Source of the DNA: Gammaproteobacteria bacterium | Lineage (GTDB): Bacteria > Pseudomonadota > Gammaproteobacteria > Porifericomitales > Porifericomitaceae | Direction: 5' to 3' | Assembly (NCBI GenBank): GCA_028817255.1 | Contig: JAPPQA010000094.1 | Coordinates: 1 to 6,098 of the forward strand | DNA: 6,098 nt | In this document: one piece after another, positions 5,369 to 6,098 of the stretch | Numbering within the stretch: the stretch's first letter is position 1 | Layout of the letters: every line of letters begins with the position of its first letter | Notes under the pieces: generated by a model | The model's database searches: none | Told to the model about the DNA's origin: nothing | Seen by the model: the letters and a program-made list of their open reading frames with translations, nothing else | Program-made: the position numbers and the translations under genes

Positions 5369-5881
5369 ATGAAAGATGCGGAACACCGGGAGCTGGCGTT
5401 GCGGGCCCTTGGCGTGCTGATCGAGCGCGCCAACTCGTTGCTTGTGGAAGAGATGGCGCTGGACTACAAAGGGTTGGCTGGGCGGATCGGGTATCCGGGG
5501 CCGTTATCGGGGCGACGCTTCGGCGTAGAGATCGGCAAGACCCTGCGCTTTATGGCGGCACTGCTGGACGGGCCGGCTGTGAACGGCAGGCAGGTTCCTC
5601 GCATTCAATGCCTGGTGGTGCGCCGGGATACGGGCGTCCCGGGTGCCGGGTTTTTCCGGCAACCGTTGCCGCGTCTGTCGGAGGCCAGGGTCCTGGCGCG
5701 GGCCGAACGCGACAGAGTCGCTGCCTTCGGTGCGGCGCGGTGGCGCCGGGTGTTGCTACGGGCGCGCTCGCGGGCGGCCGCGGCCGGCGCGCGGTCTTGC
5801 CGATGCCCCGGGCTTGTGCCGATTCAGGGGCGCCGCGCCCGTGTGGAAGAGACGGCGCCCTGTCGGCCAACTGTACCTTGA
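5369..5881 (+). CDS. Hypothetical protein, unrecognised N-terminal domain
   Basis: The function is not recognised. The 170-residue product begins MKDAEHRELALRALGVLIER. Residues 1-95 look like a compact alpha/beta domain: a helical start, then DYKGLAGRIGYPG (32-44), a GRRFGVEIGKTLRF helix (48-61), and IQCLVVRRDTGVPGAGFF (79-96). This pattern of 'Y..LA..IG' followed by 'LVV.k.tG.PG.Gf' reminds me of uncharacterised domains found in front of nuclease modules, but I cannot name it. Residues 110-130 still look coherent (AERDRVAAFGAARWRRVL). The last 40, rich in R, A and C, look like untranslated-quality sequence, so a frameshift near 5750 is possible. ATG 5369 is supported by AGAGG (5357-5361) at a 7-base spacing and by high third-position G+C from the first codons. 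It probably heads a unit with the small frame at 5909 and the start at 6075. Confidence 0.6.
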   Translation: MKDAEHRELALRALGVLIERANSLLVEEMALDYKGLAGRIGYPGPLSGRRFGVEIGKTLRFMAALLDGPAVNGRQVPRIQCLVVRRDTGVPGAGFFRQPLPRLSEARVLARAERDRVAAFGAARWRRVLLRARSRAAAAGARSCRCPGLVPIQGRRARVEETAPCRPTVP

Positions 5882-5908
5882 ATTTTAGCGCTATGAAGGA
5901 TGATGGCG

Positions 5909-6075
5909 ATGGGGACGAAGGCAAGTGAGCGGCGGCACCGGGACAAGCGGCAAGGGCTGGTCGGCCCGGTCGTGAAGAGTATCATGAAGACCCCCTGGGT
6001 TGGCGGCGGGTGGACCGCCCCGAGGGCCCGGTTGCCGGCTCGAATATGGGCGTGTTCGTGGTGCGGAGGCGCTAA
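5909..6075 (+). pseudogene. Possible frameshifted small basic protein gene
   Basis: ATG 5909 is preceded by AAGGA (5896-5900) at 8 bases and opens MGTKASERRHRDKRQGLVG with strongly G/C-biased third positions. That bias fades after about 5990, while the frame one base earlier becomes well formed (GWRRVDRPEGPVAGSNMGVF) and stops at TAA 6073-6075. The stop overlaps the next ATG as TAATG. A single lost base in the C run 5991-5995 would join the two into one 55-residue protein. As it stands, the first frame runs on to 6088. This could be a pseudogene, a sequencing error or chance; no family is recognised. Confidence 0.25.
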
Positions 6076-6098
6076 TGTTTTTGTGTAGCCCTGCAAAT
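6075..6098 (+). CDS. Start of a gene cut by the window edge
   Basis: GGAGG (6065-6069) lies 5 bases before ATG 6075, and the frame stays open for the eight codons available (MFLCSPAN). The ATG overlaps a TAA stop of the preceding frame as TAATG, a common arrangement for translationally coupled genes. The start MFLCSP could be a lipoprotein- or signal-type N-terminus, but this is too short to judge. Confidence 0.35.

Noticed and set aside
5037..5372. Plus-strand frame of 111 codons overlapping the next gene as ATGA
   Set aside because: The overlap is suggestive, but there is no ribosome binding site, no third-position bias above background, and a low-complexity end.
5926..5931. Readthrough or selenocysteine at the TGA joining MKDDGDGDEGK to the following open frame
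   Set aside because: No selenocysteine insertion structure or family support was seen, and the bases just after the TGA lack coding bias.

Overview
The window is about 6.1 kb of GC-rich DNA (roughly 60-65% G+C by eye). It looks like a proteobacterial chromosome, most likely gammaproteobacterial. The LeuC and LeuD proteins read almost colinearly with my memory of the E. coli and Pseudomonas enzymes, and the oxidoreductase upstream is a clear YhdH/AcuI type. The genus cannot be named from the sequence alone.

Layout. (1) Bases 116-767 hold a promoter and a gene for a membrane-anchored coiled-coil protein. Its N-terminus resembles the DUF1640/CCDC90-like group, and its C-terminal coil is written by a 21-bp in-frame tandem repeat. 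(2) Bases 929-4211 hold a three-gene plus-strand unit behind a good sigma-70-type promoter: a YhdH/AcuI-like acryloyl-CoA reductase, then leuC, then leuD. LeuC and LeuD are the two subunits of 3-isopropylmalate dehydratase in leucine synthesis. leuA and leuB are absent, so the leucine pathway genes are split in this genome. (3) Bases 4219-4331 hold a minus-strand tRNA-Val(CAC) with no encoded CCA. Three 16-bp tandem units lie at its 3' end, and the first of them overlaps the tRNA acceptor stem. (4) Bases 4387-4987 hold a minus-strand gene for a small protein with two membrane segments and a cytoplasmic or periplasmic coil, with a strong ribosome binding site. A 12-bp tandem repeat lies in its leader and a TATACT -10 candidate lies upstream. 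(5) Bases 4988-5356 show no convincing gene but contain two adjacent hairpins. (6) Bases 5369-6098 hold an unrecognised plus-strand gene, then a short stretch whose coding signal seems to jump frame, then a new gene start with a good ribosome binding site cut off by the window edge.

The acuI-leuC-leuD unit is convergent with the tRNA and the 4387-4869 gene, and no clear intrinsic terminator is visible between them. No mobile-element gene, CRISPR array or complete undescribed multi-gene system is seen. The most unusual signals are the tRNA-derived tandem repeat, the heptad-encoding repeat, the oxidoreductase placed in front of leuCD, and the broken or overlapping small genes at the right end.
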